From: Dyadobacter sp.
GTDB taxonomy: Bacteria; Bacteroidota; Bacteroidia; Cytophagales; Spirosomataceae
Assembly (NCBI RefSeq): GCF_017744695.1
Contig: NZ_JAGIAS010000003.1
Span: 868,001 to 932,000, forward strand
DNA: 64,000 nucleotides
Reading direction: 5' to 3'
The position numbers and the translations under genes were made by a program. Of this stretch, positions 26,255-35,409 are shown piece by piece. Each line of letters begins with the position of its first letter. Within the stretch, counting starts at the first letter, position 1. Below the pieces are notes generated by a model. It was not told the DNA's origin. It saw only the letters and a list, made by a program, of their open reading frames with translations, and ran no database searches.

Positions 26255-27279
26255 GCCTTGCCCGGAACGCGTTCCCGCGCCTGCCGTTCGATCATCCATT
26301 GCGGATACTCGGGTTTCAATGCGCTGATTTTGTTCAATTGATCCAGTTCTTCGGCGGTCAGTACCACGTTGGTGGCGGCGATATTGTCGGCCAGTTGTTC
26401 CGGCTTTTTGGCACCGATGATCACGCTCGTCACAGCTTTCTGGTGAAGTAACCACGCCAAAGCTATCTGCGCCACCGAAACCCCATGCGCTTGTGCGACA
26501 GGTTGAATGACATCGATAATGTCGTAGGCCTTCTCTTTATCCACCGGAGGAAAATCGAAGTTATCCCGCCGGTTTTCACCGCTGGATTCGCTGTTACGCG
26601 TATATTTTCCAGACAAAAATCCGCCCGCCAACGGACTCCAGGGCATCAATCCGAGGTTCTGGTCTTTCATCATCGGAATGAGCTCTCTTTCCAGGTCGCG
26701 GCCGGCGATGGTGTAGTAATGCTGACAGGCGACAAATTGAGTCCAGCCATTTTTCTCGGCAATGCCGTTGGCTTTCATAATCTGCCACGCCGCGTGGTTG
26801 CTCACGCCCAGGTAACACACTTTACCCGCGCGCACGACATCTTCAAGGCCACGCATCGTTTCTTCCAATGAAGTTTCCGCGTCTACGCCGTGAATGTAGA
26901 AGAGGTCAATATGGTCGGTACCGAGGCGGGCAAGGCTCTCATGCACCGAGTCCATGATGTGCAACCTCGATAGCCCTACCTGGTTTGCACCCGGCGCCAT
27001 CCGGCCGCGCGCTTTCGTAGCGATAAAAACATCGCTTCGCTTCACACCAAGCGTCCTGAACGATTGCCCCAGTATTTCTTCGGATTTACCATAAGAATAC
27101 ACATTGGCCGTATCGAAAAAGTTGATCCCCGCATCCAGCGCCGTTTTCACCAATGCTGTCGCCTCATCCTGCTGCACTTTTCCAATCACTTCAAAATATC
27201 CATCGCCACCAAAAGTCATCGTACCGAAACAGAGCTCAGAAACGAGTACGCCGGTGTTGCCTAGAAAGTTGTATTTCAT
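26251..27279 (-). CDS. Aldo/keto reductase
   Basis: 342 residues, NADPH-dependent TIM-barrel reductase. The catalytic tetrad is visible: Asp and Tyr in FFDTANVYSYGKSEEILG, Lys in FIATKARG and His in LFYIHGVDAE. The cofactor-binding end has VIIGAKKPEQLADN. No signal peptide; cytoplasmic. Overlaps the deacetylase gene by 4 bp. The closest types are the general AKR oxidoreductases; substrate not assignable. Confidence 0.93.
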   Translation of the reverse strand: MKYNFLGNTGVLVSELCFGTMTFGGDGYFEVIGKVQQDEATALVKTALDAGINFFDTANVYSYGKSEEILGQSFRTLGVKRSDVFIATKARGRMAPGANQVGLSRLHIMDSVHESLARLGTDHIDLFYIHGVDAETSLEETMRGLEDVVRAGKVCYLGVSNHAAWQIMKANGIAEKNGWTQFVACQHYYTIAGRDLERELIPMMKDQNLGLMPWSPLAGGFLSGKYTRNSESSGENRRDNFDFPPVDKEKAYDIIDVIQPVAQAHGVSVAQIALAWLLHQKAVTSVIIGAKKPEQLADNIAATNVVLTAEELDQLNKISALKPEYPQWMIERQARERVPGKA

Positions 27280-27290
27280 TTTAAGTTCAA

Positions 27291-27366
27291 TGTTTATGAG
27301 TTTAAAGTTAATGAGTAAGGATTTAAGCAGAGTTCGTTCAACTCATAAACTCTGGACTCATAAACT
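27291..27366. repeat. Dispersed TTTATGAGT-type repeat, inverted
   Basis: GTTTATGAGTTTAAAGTT in the left part is followed by two inverted ACTCATAAACTC words. The same words form the inverted repeat at 7609-7711. It fills the gap between the reductase and the GroES-like gene. Confidence 0.7.
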
Positions 27367-27746
27367 CATTCAAACAAGTCCTCAGACCGTTCCAACATCA
27401 ATATCGATGACTGCGGAACGATCACATATTTCTGCCCGTCGTATTCGAGATCGATGGCATTGCGCTGGAGGTAAATGGCCAGGTCGCCTTCCTTGGATTG
27501 GAGCGGCATATATTTCACTTTTTCTTCGGTCTCTTTCCAGGGCTCGTCTTCGGCGGCCACAGGGATAGGGTAACCCGGGCCAACCTTGATCACGTAGCCG
27601 GATTGCACCTGTTCCTTTTCGGTTACGGTTGGGGGCAGGTACAGACCGCTGTTGGTGCGGTCGCTGGGGCTTTTAGGGCGGATCAAAACGCGATCGCCCA
27701 CTACGATCAGGCTTTTGAGCCTGTTGTCGGATGTTACTTCGTACAT
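27366..27746 (-). CDS. GroES-like (Cpn10 family) co-chaperonin paralogue
   Basis: 126 residues. GDRVLIRPKSPSDRTNSGLYLPP matches the start of Cpn10 domains, including a mobile-loop-like segment, and the protein ends with VIVPQSSILML, like the last strand of GroES. Between VGPGYPIPV and GDLAIYLQ there is extra sequence (AAEDEPWKETEEKVKY), making it about 30 residues longer than GroES. No groEL lies beside it, so it is probably a paralogue rather than the main co-chaperonin. Stand-alone gene; function uncertain. Confidence 0.8.
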   Translation of the reverse strand: MYEVTSDNRLKSLIVVGDRVLIRPKSPSDRTNSGLYLPPTVTEKEQVQSGYVIKVGPGYPIPVAAEDEPWKETEEKVKYMPLQSKEGDLAIYLQRNAIDLEYDGQKYVIVPQSSILMLERSEDLFE

Positions 27747-27847
27747 TGTAATAAATACTTAATCGGTAATAAGAACGTCAGGTAGTCCTTCAAAAATTAG
27801 GTAACAAATAAATGGGTACAAATGTTTACAGCGATCTCCTCCCTTTT

Positions 27848-29317
27848 TCAGAACTGGAAGTAGATGAACTGGTTTTCGGAAACGACGCCCAAAAAGTAAT
27901 TCGCCAGCAGGATCAGCGGGAACAATATGAAGAATACGGTCGTGTTCCGTGTAGGGATTTTCAGATAATAATGCTCTTTGACGAGCAGGAAAATGATTAG
28001 TACTACGCAAAGCCACATTTCCACATGGTTAAGCGGGGTTTGCAATGGGTCCGACAATGAAAAGCCCGCCATTTTTTGCAGAATCAGGAATGACCGGCCC
28101 ACGGGCGCCTTGTGGTTACGGAAGAACACCCAGGTAATGGTGACCAGCGCGAATGTCAAAACCATATTCAGGACATTCATGAATGCATTTTTCGGCATTT
28201 CAATGCCCACTTGTTTCAACCATTTGTCACGAAGCGAGGCAGCCACCTGATAAGAGCCGTGTAATGCTCCCCAGATCACGTAGTTCCAGCTCGCCCCATG
28301 CCAGAGCCCGCTTACGAGGAATACGATAAACTGGTTGCGGTATTTAATCCATTCACCTTTGCGGTTTCCGCCGAGGGGGATGTAGAGATAGTCTTTAAAC
28401 CACGACGAGAGCGAAATGTGCCATCTACCCCAGAACTCCGAAATAGATTTAGAAATATAAGGCGTCCTGAAGTTGTCCATCAGCGTGAAACCCATCACAC
28501 GGGCGGCCCCGATGGCAATATCCGAATACCCTGAAAAGTCGCAGTAAATCTGGAATGCAAAGAAGATGGTGGCTACGATGAGTGTCAGACCATTATGTCC
28601 GGCCGGATTGTCGTAAGCGGCATCTACGAGCATTACCAGCCTGTCGGCAATCACCATTTTCTTGAAAAAGCCGAAGGCCATTTGCATGAGCCCTTCCTTC
28701 ACCTGCTCGAAATCGTATTTAAAAAACGAGTGGTACTGGAACAGCATGTTCTGCGGCCGCTCAATGGGGCCCGCTACAAGCTGCGGGTAAAACATCACAT
28801 ACAATGCGTAGATCCCGAAATGCTTTTCGGCCTTTTGGTTGCCCCGGTACACCTCGATCGTGTAGCTCATCGCCTGGAACGTGTGAAACGACAGACCTAT
28901 CGGCAACAGCAACTTACCGCTCCCGGTCGTCATCCACTCGGCGATTGGAGCTGGTACAATGCGCGTAAATGCGGGGAACATCGGCCTTAAATGCAGGTTA
29001 CTGAGAATTGTATTCACCGAATCCTGCACGAAATCGTAGTATTTAAAGAATGCGAGAATACCGATATTGGAAATCAGACTGATGACGAGCAACAGCTTTT
29101 TCTGCTTTTGCTCCTGCGATTTCTCAATCCAGATCCCGGCAAAATAATCGATAACGATGGTTCCAAACAGGATCAGGATGAAAACCGGTTTGAAAACCAT
29201 ATAGAAATAGCAGCTGGTGAGCAGCAAAAGCACCCAACGGCCGGTCCACGACAGGCTGAAATACGCCAGCGTGACTACTATAAAGAAAACTGCAAATTGA
29301 ATCGAATGAAAATCCAT
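27848..29317 (-). CDS. MBOAT family O-acyltransferase (AlgI/DltB-like)
   Basis: 489 residues with about ten membrane helices. Family signatures are present: FWGRWHISLSSWFKDYLYIPLGG and the active-site histidine in VSGLWHGASWNYVIWG. Such enzymes pass acyl groups across the membrane to sugars or alditols on the outside. It is the last gene of an operon with two GT2 enzymes and two polytopic proteins; it starts 4 bp after the GT2 stop. O-acetylation of a surface glycan made by these neighbours is the natural inference. Confidence 0.92.
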   Translation of the reverse strand: MDFHSIQFAVFFIVVTLAYFSLSWTGRWVLLLLTSCYFYMVFKPVFILILFGTIVIDYFAGIWIEKSQEQKQKKLLLVISLISNIGILAFFKYYDFVQDSVNTILSNLHLRPMFPAFTRIVPAPIAEWMTTGSGKLLLPIGLSFHTFQAMSYTIEVYRGNQKAEKHFGIYALYVMFYPQLVAGPIERPQNMLFQYHSFFKYDFEQVKEGLMQMAFGFFKKMVIADRLVMLVDAAYDNPAGHNGLTLIVATIFFAFQIYCDFSGYSDIAIGAARVMGFTLMDNFRTPYISKSISEFWGRWHISLSSWFKDYLYIPLGGNRKGEWIKYRNQFIVFLVSGLWHGASWNYVIWGALHGSYQVAASLRDKWLKQVGIEMPKNAFMNVLNMVLTFALVTITWVFFRNHKAPVGRSFLILQKMAGFSLSDPLQTPLNHVEMWLCVVLIIFLLVKEHYYLKIPTRNTTVFFILFPLILLANYFLGVVSENQFIYFQF

Positions 29318-29321
29318 CAGG

Positions 29322-30266
29322 TCAAATGTACTCCCGGTTGACTATTTCCTCTTTGATAATGAACAGGGGACGGTTTTTGGATTGAAAGAAAATCCGGAGC
29401 ACATATTCTCCAATAATACCCAGTGCCAGCAATTGCACCCCGCTGAACAGGATGATAACGAACAGCAAGGCGGCAAAGCCCTCGATCACGTGAGCGAAAA
29501 ATAACTTTTTAAGGACCACCGTCGCAAAATACAGCAACGAAATGACGATGGCCGACATGCCTACCCGGCTCATAAATTTGATCGGGAATTCACTGAAATT
29601 GAAGATTCCGTTGTAAGCCAGCCTGAAAAGCTGTTTAAAAGTGTATTTGGACTCTCCCGCGATGCGTGCGTCACGCTCGTACTCGTACCCGATCTGCTTG
29701 AAACCGATCCAGGAACGCATCCCGCGCAGGTAGCGGCTCTCCTCAGGCATTTTATTCAAAACATCGACCACTCTTCGGCTAATTAATGCGAAGTCACCGC
29801 TATCGAGCGGAATATCCACATAGGAAATGGTACGCAGGATCCGGTAAAACAAATGGTAGCCCATTCTTTTGACAAACCCCTCCTTCCGCTTCTTGCGAAT
29901 GGCGTACACTACGTCATTTCCTTCCTGTAACAATTTGTAAAATTCCGGCAAAAGCTCCGGCGGGTCCTGCAAATCACCATCGATCACAAAGAGCGCTTCG
30001 GTGCCGCGTGCGGCGGAAATACCTGCTGTCAATGCAAGCTGGTGGCCATGGTTGCGTGATAGAAAAACACCGTGATATCGCTCGTCAGTCAATGCCACCT
30101 GCCTGATTTTAAGCGCCGTATCATCCTTACTCCCATCGTCGATCAAAACCACTTCAATAGAAAGCGGGCTGGAGTCCATTAACGCGTTGATACGCTGTAC
30201 CAGTAGCGGGAACGTCTCAGATTCATTATATAGCGGCGCGACGATTGAAATTTGAGGAGTTTTCAA
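29322..30266 (-). CDS. Family 2 glycosyltransferase, GtrB/DPM1-like
   Basis: About 314 residues. GT-A domain with ISIVAPLYNE, VLIDDGSKDDT, the metal-binding D-x-D in FVIDGDLQDPPE, and a C-terminal pair of membrane helices (SAIVISLLYFATVVL and FAALLFVIILFSGVQLLALGIIGEY) as in undecaprenyl-phosphate hexose synthases. No ATG precedes the fold; candidate starts are TTG at 30299, 30290 or 30266. The last is preferred because it begins with MKTPQISIV, and a -7 box overlaps 30299. Makes a lipid-linked sugar that could feed the polytopic proteins encoded upstream. Confidence 0.88.
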   Translation of the reverse strand: MKTPQISIVAPLYNESETFPLLVQRINALMDSSPLSIEVVLIDDGSKDDTALKIRQVALTDERYHGVFLSRNHGHQLALTAGISAARGTEALFVIDGDLQDPPELLPEFYKLLQEGNDVVYAIRKKRKEGFVKRMGYHLFYRILRTISYVDIPLDSGDFALISRRVVDVLNKMPEESRYLRGMRSWIGFKQIGYEYERDARIAGESKYTFKQLFRLAYNGIFNFSEFPIKFMSRVGMSAIVISLLYFATVVLKKLFFAHVIEGFAALLFVIILFSGVQLLALGIIGEYVLRIFFQSKNRPLFIIKEEIVNREYI

Positions 30267-30296
30267 TATGCTGAGTTTTTCAATGACCAATAGAGG

Positions 30297-30304
30297 CAAA
30301 AATA
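30297..30304 (-). promoter_or_regulatory. Possible internal -7 box before GT2 gene
   Basis: On the minus strand TATTTTTG fits TAnnTTTG, with transcription expected near 30290. If real, the GT2/MBOAT pair can be expressed independently and the GT2 start must be at or below 30290. Confidence 0.35.
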
Positions 30305-30338
30305 CACCTTTCGGTCTATTATCGAAACATTCTGTTAT

Positions 30339-32036
30339 TTAAGGTATTGTCACTTTTCCAAGAACACCCCCTTTGAGGACTGTTCCTTCCACATTCACGA
30401 TTCCCAGATCGTACGTGCCGGGCAACAGGGATGAATGCGGTATTTCAATGTCAAATCCCTTGTCGTACTGCTTGAAAAAGTTACGGCCAGTGTACTTATG
30501 CGGCTCCATTTTGAAGAAATACAGGCGTTGTCCGTTGCGCACAAATGCATATTCGCCGTTGGAACGGGAAGGCGAGATCCTTCCTTCCGGATCGTTCAAA
30601 TAAATACCCTTTTCGCGGTGTGTGACGGTTACCTGCCGTTCAACCGGGAATGCCATCGTGAGTGCATTCACCTGTCGACCGAGCTCGTTCCCTTCTTCCG
30701 GATATTTGTAAACACCGGCCTTAACCAGATGTTTCATCACATTATCCACATAGCGGGCGCCTTCCGAATAAGGTACGTGGCCCAGTCCAAACCCATTGTG
30801 TTCCTGGTTGTAACCATTCACGGTGTAATATTTCCGGCGCTCCGAAATAACCGGCAGATACGAGTAAATGGATACGCCCCAGATCACTAACCCGATCAAT
30901 GCCGCTCCTTGCAAAGCCAATTTACGCAGGTTTTGATTTTGAGTTGAAACAACAAAAGACAAATAGGTAACAATCAGAAAAAGAGCCGGATATATCTTGT
31001 AATTACTAACAATCATTACAAAAAAACCGAACCGTGGGCGCAACAGCCCTATCACCAGCGCCTCCACCAGCAGAAAGCCGAAAATACCGAGTAGAAATGC
31101 ATTCAGGTTCCCGGCGTTGTCTGTCAAAGCCACCGCGCGATTGCTTTTGAACCAACCCAACGTCCGCGCAAGCCAGGGGGTAAGTTGCCGCCAGAGCCAG
31201 ATTACGACCCAAATCATGGCAATGAAAGCCATCAATACCGGCAATGCCGAACGGACGACGATATCTTTTTCCGGGAAGAAGTCAAACAACCCGCCAAGGA
31301 ATGTAAAGAAGCCCAGCACCGACAAATGCGGATATTTGGCAAAATAAGCAAAGCTCGACTCGTTACCCTGCGCTGACATACCGTAGAAATACAATCCTAC
31401 TGCCGCTGCACCCACGAAAATCCATACCAACAGTTGCTTGTACTGCGACCGAAGCAACAGCACCGCCACACCTGCCGGCCACACAAAAATCCCGCTGCTC
31501 ATCGCGTACGTAGCGCACACACCCGCCAGCAATGCGCCCCCGAAGCGCTTGCCCGAGAGCAAAAACATCGAGAGTACCACAAAAAAAACCACCGGCTGAT
31601 GCTGCCAGCCACATATCGCCCAAAGGAAAATCAAATGGTATTGGAGCTGGAACAGCAAAAATGGTACGGGCAGGAAATACCAGGCACTCAGACCGGAGCG
31701 CTTGAATGCACGCCAGAACACCGCCAGGGTGCCCAATGTAAAAAGCGCCGCAGCAATATGCAGGAATGTAAAGTTGAGATGCCCCGTGGCCCAATAGTAA
31801 ACGAGTGTAGCCAACTTACCCACCACCATCCGGTGCTCGTTATTCGGCTGAAAAAGCAGTTTCAGACGTTCCGGAAATGAATCGCTGGTGATCCATTTGT
31901 GCAAAAAATCAGGGAACGGATCGAAATCGTCGTACCAGGGCAGGTTTACCGAGTAGTACAGGATCACTCCCATCCATAACACCACGGGTACTGCCGCTAC
32001 CAGGAAGAAAAGCGGCTTTTTATTGCTGTTGTCCAC
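30339..32036 (-). CDS. Polytopic membrane protein, GT-C-like, unknown
   Basis: 565 residues, about ten to twelve predicted membrane helices (for example residues 8-28, VAAVPVVLWMGVILYYSVN) and a soluble, probably beta-rich C-terminal part from about residue 430. The first extracytoplasmic loop has PWYDDFDPFPDF: acidic residues after the first helix are typical of GT-C glycosyltransferases, which use lipid-linked sugars. GTG start at 32036, overlapping the upstream gene by 17 bp. I do not recognise the family. Position between two GtrB-like enzymes suggests transfer of a polyprenyl-phosphate sugar to a surface glycan. Confidence 0.7.
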   Translation of the reverse strand: MDNSNKKPLFFLVAAVPVVLWMGVILYYSVNLPWYDDFDPFPDFLHKWITSDSFPERLKLLFQPNNEHRMVVGKLATLVYYWATGHLNFTFLHIAAALFTLGTLAVFWRAFKRSGLSAWYFLPVPFLLFQLQYHLIFLWAICGWQHQPVVFFVVLSMFLLSGKRFGGALLAGVCATYAMSSGIFVWPAGVAVLLLRSQYKQLLVWIFVGAAAVGLYFYGMSAQGNESSFAYFAKYPHLSVLGFFTFLGGLFDFFPEKDIVVRSALPVLMAFIAMIWVVIWLWRQLTPWLARTLGWFKSNRAVALTDNAGNLNAFLLGIFGFLLVEALVIGLLRPRFGFFVMIVSNYKIYPALFLIVTYLSFVVSTQNQNLRKLALQGAALIGLVIWGVSIYSYLPVISERRKYYTVNGYNQEHNGFGLGHVPYSEGARYVDNVMKHLVKAGVYKYPEEGNELGRQVNALTMAFPVERQVTVTHREKGIYLNDPEGRISPSRSNGEYAFVRNGQRLYFFKMEPHKYTGRNFFKQYDKGFDIEIPHSSLLPGTYDLGIVNVEGTVLKGGVLGKVTIP

Positions 32037-33456
32037 CTTCGGTATCTTTCATGTAAATGGCTTCCTTCCCAAAATAACCCGCTGTGCATTTATTCCACCA
32101 GTGGGTAGGGTCAGTTTTAATGTCGTCGTCGAGGAAAATCGTCATCGGTTTCGAACGCACGGGCGGCAGGTACAATATCTCTTCCTGCGAATTCTTGATC
32201 AGGGCATAACGTTGGTACATCTCCTTGTCGAATGCCGCCGCTTTGCCTTTCAACAGATCGGTATACATCATTTTGACATTGCTGCTACGTATAAATGAAA
32301 GCGCTACCGACACCACCAATATCGCGCAAACGATGCCATACCGCACGGTTGTCAAGGTCAGGAACGTAATTTTTCTCCTTTTGAAATAATGAAAAAGCAC
32401 TCCGATGACATAGAACCAGCCTATCAGGAAAAAGAAATACACACAGTTGATCACACGTGGTGTAGGCTCAATGCCCACCCCGTAATAGGAAGGGAATAAT
32501 TGCGCCGACAGCACACCGATAAAAAGCAGTACCGCATACCAGACCGGGATCGAGAAGTAGTTACGCGCACCCTCCGATAGCCGTGAGAGCACAAAAAGCC
32601 AGGCCAGCGTAAAGAATATCAGAGGCGTCCGGAAAACCCAGTCGAAGCCCAGATATGCCAGTTTTTTAAATGAAGCAGTAACCGAAAAAGGAATATTTCC
32701 GCCCAGCGGGTTACCACCGATGCGTGCGGCATTACCTGGCGATGCAAAATAGAAATAGCAGGAAAGCGCCGTCACCACGGCCATCGAAAGCATAAATGCG
32801 TCGACTTTCCGGTGGAAAAGCACCCTGTAAGCCAGCCAGGCGCCTACAAGCAGCACCATGATCAACAGGTTTGTTTCACTGCTTCCAATCACCGCAAATA
32901 TCAAAAAGCCGGAAAGTGCCCCTACAAACAGCTTCGCGGGCTGCGTGTCCTGGCGGTACCAGCGGAGCACGAGTACGATCCAGAGCAATGTAAGAATATT
33001 CGGCACCGTGTAGGTCACAAATGCCGCCATCCAGTAGAACGCTTCCGAAATACTCATCATTTTGAGGATGTACAGGAAGAAAACCACGCCTGCAAAACCC
33101 AAATGCGCTAATCGCGACAAAGTAGGTGTAAGGTGCCGGAACAGGCTGTACAATGCGAAAACCATTCCGAGCAGCAATATGACCGGCAATACTTTAAAAC
33201 CAATAATAGAATGGAACAGCAGCGGACTCGTATGATTCAGGAGTATTCCGAAGTAGCGGCCGGTCCAGGTGGTATAGTAAAGCTTCATGGCTTCAAACCA
33301 GCCGATTTTAAATACGGTATCGATGTAACAGAAATCGTCCGCCGGCGACGGATGGTTGAAGTACGAAAGCGCCACCAATGGCACCAGTACGGTCAGCATC
33401 AGGAGGATGTTCATCCAGTTGCCAACAATCCGGTATTTTCTATAAAATCTATTCAT
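32020..33456 (-). CDS. Polytopic membrane protein resembling DUF6056, GT-C-like
   Basis: 478 residues with about ten membrane helices. After the first helix comes HPSPADDFCYIDTVFKIG and YYTTWTGRYFGILLNH, an acidic pair and a GRYF segment as in DUF6056-type proteins. A short soluble C-terminal tail follows the last helix. The ATG at 33456 overlaps the upstream GT2 stop by 8 bp; the frame extends two codons further only to a TTG. Likely partner of that GT2 in moving a sugar onto an extracellular acceptor. Function inferred from topology and context only. Confidence 0.68.
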   Translation of the reverse strand: MNRFYRKYRIVGNWMNILLMLTVLVPLVALSYFNHPSPADDFCYIDTVFKIGWFEAMKLYYTTWTGRYFGILLNHTSPLLFHSIIGFKVLPVILLLGMVFALYSLFRHLTPTLSRLAHLGFAGVVFFLYILKMMSISEAFYWMAAFVTYTVPNILTLLWIVLVLRWYRQDTQPAKLFVGALSGFLIFAVIGSSETNLLIMVLLVGAWLAYRVLFHRKVDAFMLSMAVVTALSCYFYFASPGNAARIGGNPLGGNIPFSVTASFKKLAYLGFDWVFRTPLIFFTLAWLFVLSRLSEGARNYFSIPVWYAVLLFIGVLSAQLFPSYYGVGIEPTPRVINCVYFFFLIGWFYVIGVLFHYFKRRKITFLTLTTVRYGIVCAILVVSVALSFIRSSNVKMMYTDLLKGKAAAFDKEMYQRYALIKNSQEEILYLPPVRSKPMTIFLDDDIKTDPTHWWNKCTAGYFGKEAIYMKDTEGGQQQ

Positions 33457-34399
33457 TGACAATTTTTTCTATGATGTAGCGCGGACGGCCTTTAACTTCT
33501 TCATAAATCTTACCGATATATTCCCCGATCAGGCCAAGCGCCATCATATTAAATCCGCTGAAAAAAGTGAGTGGCAGCATCGTCGACGTCCACCCCGCTA
33601 CTGTGTGACCAATCACATATGACGAAAGGATATACACCACGATCAGCATTGCGATAAAGAAATTGACAAACCCGAAATACAGCACGAGCCGCATCGGAAA
33701 TGTGGAAAACGAGGTAATGCCGTTCCAGGCAAACAGTAGCATCTTGCTGAGCGGGTATTTGGTCTCCCCCGCTTCACGCTCGAGACGGCTGTAAAATACC
33801 TTTTCATTTTTGAAACCGATCATCGGCACAACGCCGCGAAGGAACATATTGATCTCCCGGAAGTTCCCAAGCTCTTTGAGTACCCGCTGGTCCATTAAGC
33901 GGAAATCGGCGTGGTTGAAAACTACCGGAACCCCCATTTTTTGCATTAACACATAAAAGCTCTCGGCTGTAAACCGTTTGAACCAGGTATCCGAGCTGCG
34001 GTCGCCGCGTACGCCGTACACAACCATAGCACCCTCGCGATGCTTTTCGATCATGGCGGTGATGGCATTGATATCGTCCTGCAAGTCGGCGTCAATCGTG
34101 ATGAAGCAGTCGTAATCGTTCACATGCTGTTCCAAACCGGCCATAATGGCGCTCTGGTGACCGAAATTCCGCGAAAGGCCGACACCAATGATATTGGAAT
34201 CCTTGCTGCAGATGTCCTCGATGATCGACCAGGTTTTATCCCGGCTGCCGTCATTCACAAGACAAATACGGCTGTCCTCAGCAATGAGGCCCTGCTCCTT
34301 GATGCCGTTGTAGTAGGTGTTTAATTTAGCGTACGTCCGGTACAAGATTGCTTCTTCATTGTAGCATGGTACGACTAAAAGTAAACGAGCTGGATTCAT
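33449..34399 (-). CDS. Family 2 glycosyltransferase, GtrB-like
   Basis: 316 residues. LLLVVPCYNEE, ICLVNDGSRDKTW, the D-x-D in CFITIDADLQDD, and HADFRLMDQRVL are typical of polyprenyl-phosphate glucose/mannose synthases; two C-terminal membrane helices (FVNFFIAMLIVVYILSSYV and LTFFSGFNMMALGLIGEYIG) anchor it. It opens the envelope-glycan operon and overlaps the following polytopic gene. A second GtrB-like enzyme lies later in the same operon, so two different lipid-linked sugars may be made. Confidence 0.92.
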   Translation of the reverse strand: MNPARLLLVVPCYNEEAILYRTYAKLNTYYNGIKEQGLIAEDSRICLVNDGSRDKTWSIIEDICSKDSNIIGVGLSRNFGHQSAIMAGLEQHVNDYDCFITIDADLQDDINAITAMIEKHREGAMVVYGVRGDRSSDTWFKRFTAESFYVLMQKMGVPVVFNHADFRLMDQRVLKELGNFREINMFLRGVVPMIGFKNEKVFYSRLEREAGETKYPLSKMLLFAWNGITSFSTFPMRLVLYFGFVNFFIAMLIVVYILSSYVIGHTVAGWTSTMLPLTFFSGFNMMALGLIGEYIGKIYEEVKGRPRYIIEKIVNE

Positions 34400-34423
34400 A
34401 TGTCACCCTGTTGGTTGAATCGA

Positions 34424-34431
34424 CAAAAATA
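34424..34431 (-). promoter_or_regulatory. -7 box of the envelope-glycan operon
   Basis: On the minus strand TATTTTTG fits TAnnTTTG, 25 bp before the GT2 ATG; transcription near 34417 would leave an 18-nt leader. No clear -33 TTG. Confidence 0.5.
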
Positions 34432-34484
34432 GTAGTAATAAGTTAATATGCCCCTCTTTCCGCCCACCGGCAGCTCAATATGAT

Positions 34485-35408
34485 CTATTTACCGGTTTCA
34501 ACTATCTTACGGTTATTCTTCTTCATTACGGTTGTGGTCAGCAGCGGATACAGGATCACCGCCAGCAAAATCAGCAGCGTTCCCATGTAAAAACCCTGCG
34601 TCATCCGCTCTTTCTCTCCGAAAATAAAAAAGGCCAGCGCAATGCCATAAACCGGTTCCAGATTGATAGTCAGGTTGATGAGGTAGGCTGAAAATTGCTT
34701 CATCAGCTGGGTCGCCATCGTACTCGCATACACCGTGCATACGAGCGCGAGGAACAATATCCAGATCCAATCACCTGGCGCCGGGATGAATGGCGCCCCG
34801 CCGTTCCAGTTATTACTTTCGGAAATCCCGAGAAACAGCAACGAAAACAATGAAGCGGCCGACATTTCATAAAAAGTGATCACCCAGGCATCGATCCGCT
34901 GCACGAGGTGGCTATTGGCTACCGTAAAACTCGCCGCGAGCATCGCAGAGGCTATGGCGAGACCCAGGCCTAATGCATGGTCAAATTCAAATCTGAATAC
35001 GACATACAAACCCGCGAATGCGAGAATGCCCAGTCCCACCTCGAGCGGACTAATTTTCCGTTTATTCACCAATGGTTCCAGAAGACTCGTCCAGAGCGAA
35101 GTCGTGGCCATTCCGGCCAGGCAAACCGAGGCCGTAGAAACCCTGGCCGATGCAAAAAACAGCATCCAATGTGCCGAAAGCAAAAATCCGACGCCCAATA
35201 TCCTGGCCAGATCGCGGCCGGCAACCCAAAAGCTCTTTTTAAATAGCAATACCACAACACCCAGGCCGACGGCCGCGAAAAACGTCCGGTACAAAACCAA
35301 TGCAACCGGCGAAATCGATACCATCAGCCCCACAATGGCCGTGAAGCCCCAGATCATCACCAGGAAATGCAAATGCAGGTAAGAGCGAACGGAAGTGGAG
35401 GAAAGCAT
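34485..35408 (-). CDS. EamA/DMT-superfamily transporter
   Basis: 307 residues with ten membrane helices arranged as two EamA repeats (first repeat WGFTAIVGLMVSISPVALVLYRTFFAA; second starts near LGLGLAIASAMLAASFTVANS and ends YGIALAFFIFGEKERM). Exports or imports small metabolites; substrate unpredictable. It starts 1 bp after the LptF/G stop, so it is translationally linked to that gene. Confidence 0.9.
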   Translation of the reverse strand: MLSSTSVRSYLHLHFLVMIWGFTAIVGLMVSISPVALVLYRTFFAAVGLGVVVLLFKKSFWVAGRDLARILGVGFLLSAHWMLFFASARVSTASVCLAGMATTSLWTSLLEPLVNKRKISPLEVGLGILAFAGLYVVFRFEFDHALGLGLAIASAMLAASFTVANSHLVQRIDAWVITFYEMSAASLFSLLFLGISESNNWNGGAPFIPAPGDWIWILFLALVCTVYASTMATQLMKQFSAYLINLTINLEPVYGIALAFFIFGEKERMTQGFYMGTLLILLAVILYPLLTTTVMKKNNRKIVETGK

Positions 35409-35409
35409 A

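Noticed and set aside
25319..26455. Longer start for the deacetylase (378 residues)
   Set aside because: The extra 67 residues are arginine-rich, overlap the reductase gene and precede a perfect signal peptide that starts at 26254.
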